Below are positions 6,263 to 6,698 of a DNA stretch of 6,698 nucleotides, piece after piece (position 1 is the first letter of the stretch; each line of letters begins with the position of its first letter). The DNA is taken from NCBI GenBank assembly GCA_021779635.1, contig JAJYAH010000392.1:1-6698 (forward strand), in the 5' to 3' direction. Position numbers and translations under genes: made by a program. The notes under the pieces are model-generated. The model was not told the origin of the DNA, searched no databases, and saw nothing but the letters and a program-made list of their open reading frames with translations. The DNA comes from Pseudomonadota bacterium. GTDB lineage: Bacteria; Pseudomonadota; Alphaproteobacteria; Rhizobiales; Xanthobacteraceae.

Positions 6263-6698
6263 ATGACCGACGCCCTTTCCATCGCTCGTGACCTCGTCCG
6301 CTGCCCATCGGTGACCCCGGCGGATGCCGGCGCGCTCGCCGTGCTGGAGAATCTCCTCAGGGGTGCCGGCTTCGAGGTGCACCGCGTCACCTTCACCGAA
6401 CCCGACGCCGCGGATATCGACAACCTCTATGCCCGCATCGGCAACACGGCGCCGCATATCACCTTTGCCGGACATACCGACGTGGTGCCGGCCGGCGACG
6501 AGGCCGCATGGAGCCATGGCGCGTTCTCGGGGGACGTCAAGGACGGCTTTCTGTACGGGGGCGGTGCGGTGTACATGAAGGGCGGGATCGCCTGCAGCGT
6601 CGCGGCGGTGCTGGAATATCTCGCTGACCATGGCGGCAAGCCGAAAGGCTCGATTTCGTTCCTGATTACCGGCGACGAGGAAGACATCGCCGTCAACG
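6263..6698 (+). CDS. dapE: Succinyl-diaminopimelate desuccinylase (DapE), 3'-truncated, with altered metal-site motif
   Basis: M20-family metallohydrolase (EC 3.5.1.18) that removes succinate from N-succinyl-LL-diaminopimelate, the step after DapD and the aminotransferase DapC. The window ends after 145 codons of a protein usually near 380 residues. The start ATG 6263 gives the expected [19 protein letters not shown]. Visible catalytic-domain elements are the zinc ligand His71 in GHTDVVP (70-76), WSHGAFSG (83-90), and Glu139-Glu140 in TGDEED (136-141), the catalytic base and a metal ligand. The motif normally read as GRGAxDMKGG appears as [10 protein letters not shown] (99-108): the Asp that bridges both metals is Tyr104 (TAC, 6572-6574) and the preceding Arg is Gly100 (GGC, 6560-6562). 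Each differs by one base from the usual codon. The gene is otherwise intact as far as seen. GAGG overlapping the dapD stop (6247-6250) is a distant possible ribosome-binding site. Confidence 0.92.
   Translation, partial: MTDALSIARDLVRCPSVTPADAGALAVLENLLRGAGFEVHRVTFTEPDAADIDNLYARIGNTAPHITFAGHTDVVPAGDEAAWSHGAFSGDVKDGFLYGGGAVYMKGGIACSVAAVLEYLADHGGKPKGSISFLITGDEEDIAVN

Noticed and set aside
5655..6308. Open frame of 217 codons on the minus strand opposite dapD
   Set aside because: It mirrors the regular hexapeptide-repeat coding sequence of dapD and is dominated by Ala, Asp, Gly and His; no independent evidence of coding.

Overview
The window is GC-rich, gene-dense chromosomal DNA from an alphaproteobacterium. 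It most resembles the Bradyrhizobium / Rhodopseudomonas / Nitrobacter group (Nitrobacteraceae). The basis is the gene order yidC - engB - (DUF423) - argB - (DUF1036) - pyrimidine 5'-nucleotidase - dapD - dapE, the protein sequences, and palindromic intergenic repeats (CGTCATGCCCGGG..., GGGTGAGGGG...CCCCTCACCC, CGTCGTCCCGGC...) of kinds I recall from that group. The assignment is by recognition, not by a search.

Layout: all eight genes are on the + strand. The window opens inside yidC (membrane protein insertase, 5' end missing, ends 1202). A 176-nt gap follows, mostly filled by a compound palindromic repeat, then engB (ribosome-assembly GTPase, 1379-2032). engB overlaps a small four-helix DUF423 membrane protein (2029-2406). 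After 79 nt comes argB (N-acetylglutamate kinase, 2486-3382), which overlaps a secreted protein (3382-4407) made of two DUF1036-like repeats around a peptidoglycan-binding-like segment. A 168-nt gap with a second repeat precedes a HAD-family pyrimidine 5'-nucleotidase (4576-5280). A 122-nt gap with a third palindrome precedes dapD (5403-6248). dapE starts 14 nt later and runs off the right edge.

Function: most of the window is housekeeping. yidC and engB serve membrane-protein insertion and large-subunit ribosome assembly. argB is the second step of arginine synthesis. dapD and dapE are successive acylation-branch steps of the succinylase route to meso-diaminopimelate and lysine, with DapC (not seen here) acting between them. 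Overlapping stop/start codons at engB/DUF423 and argB/DUF1036 suggest translational coupling, while the three larger gaps each hold a different palindromic repeat.

I see no mobile element, CRISPR array, RNA gene or defence system. The points most worth a second look are: (1) dapE, where the metal-bridging Asp of the M20 peptidase motif reads as Tyr and the nearby Arg as Gly; (2) the duplicated DUF1036 protein, with four cysteines per copy at nearly matching spacing; and (3) the repeats, two of which end almost at a start codon and one of which may supply, and also hide, a ribosome-binding site.
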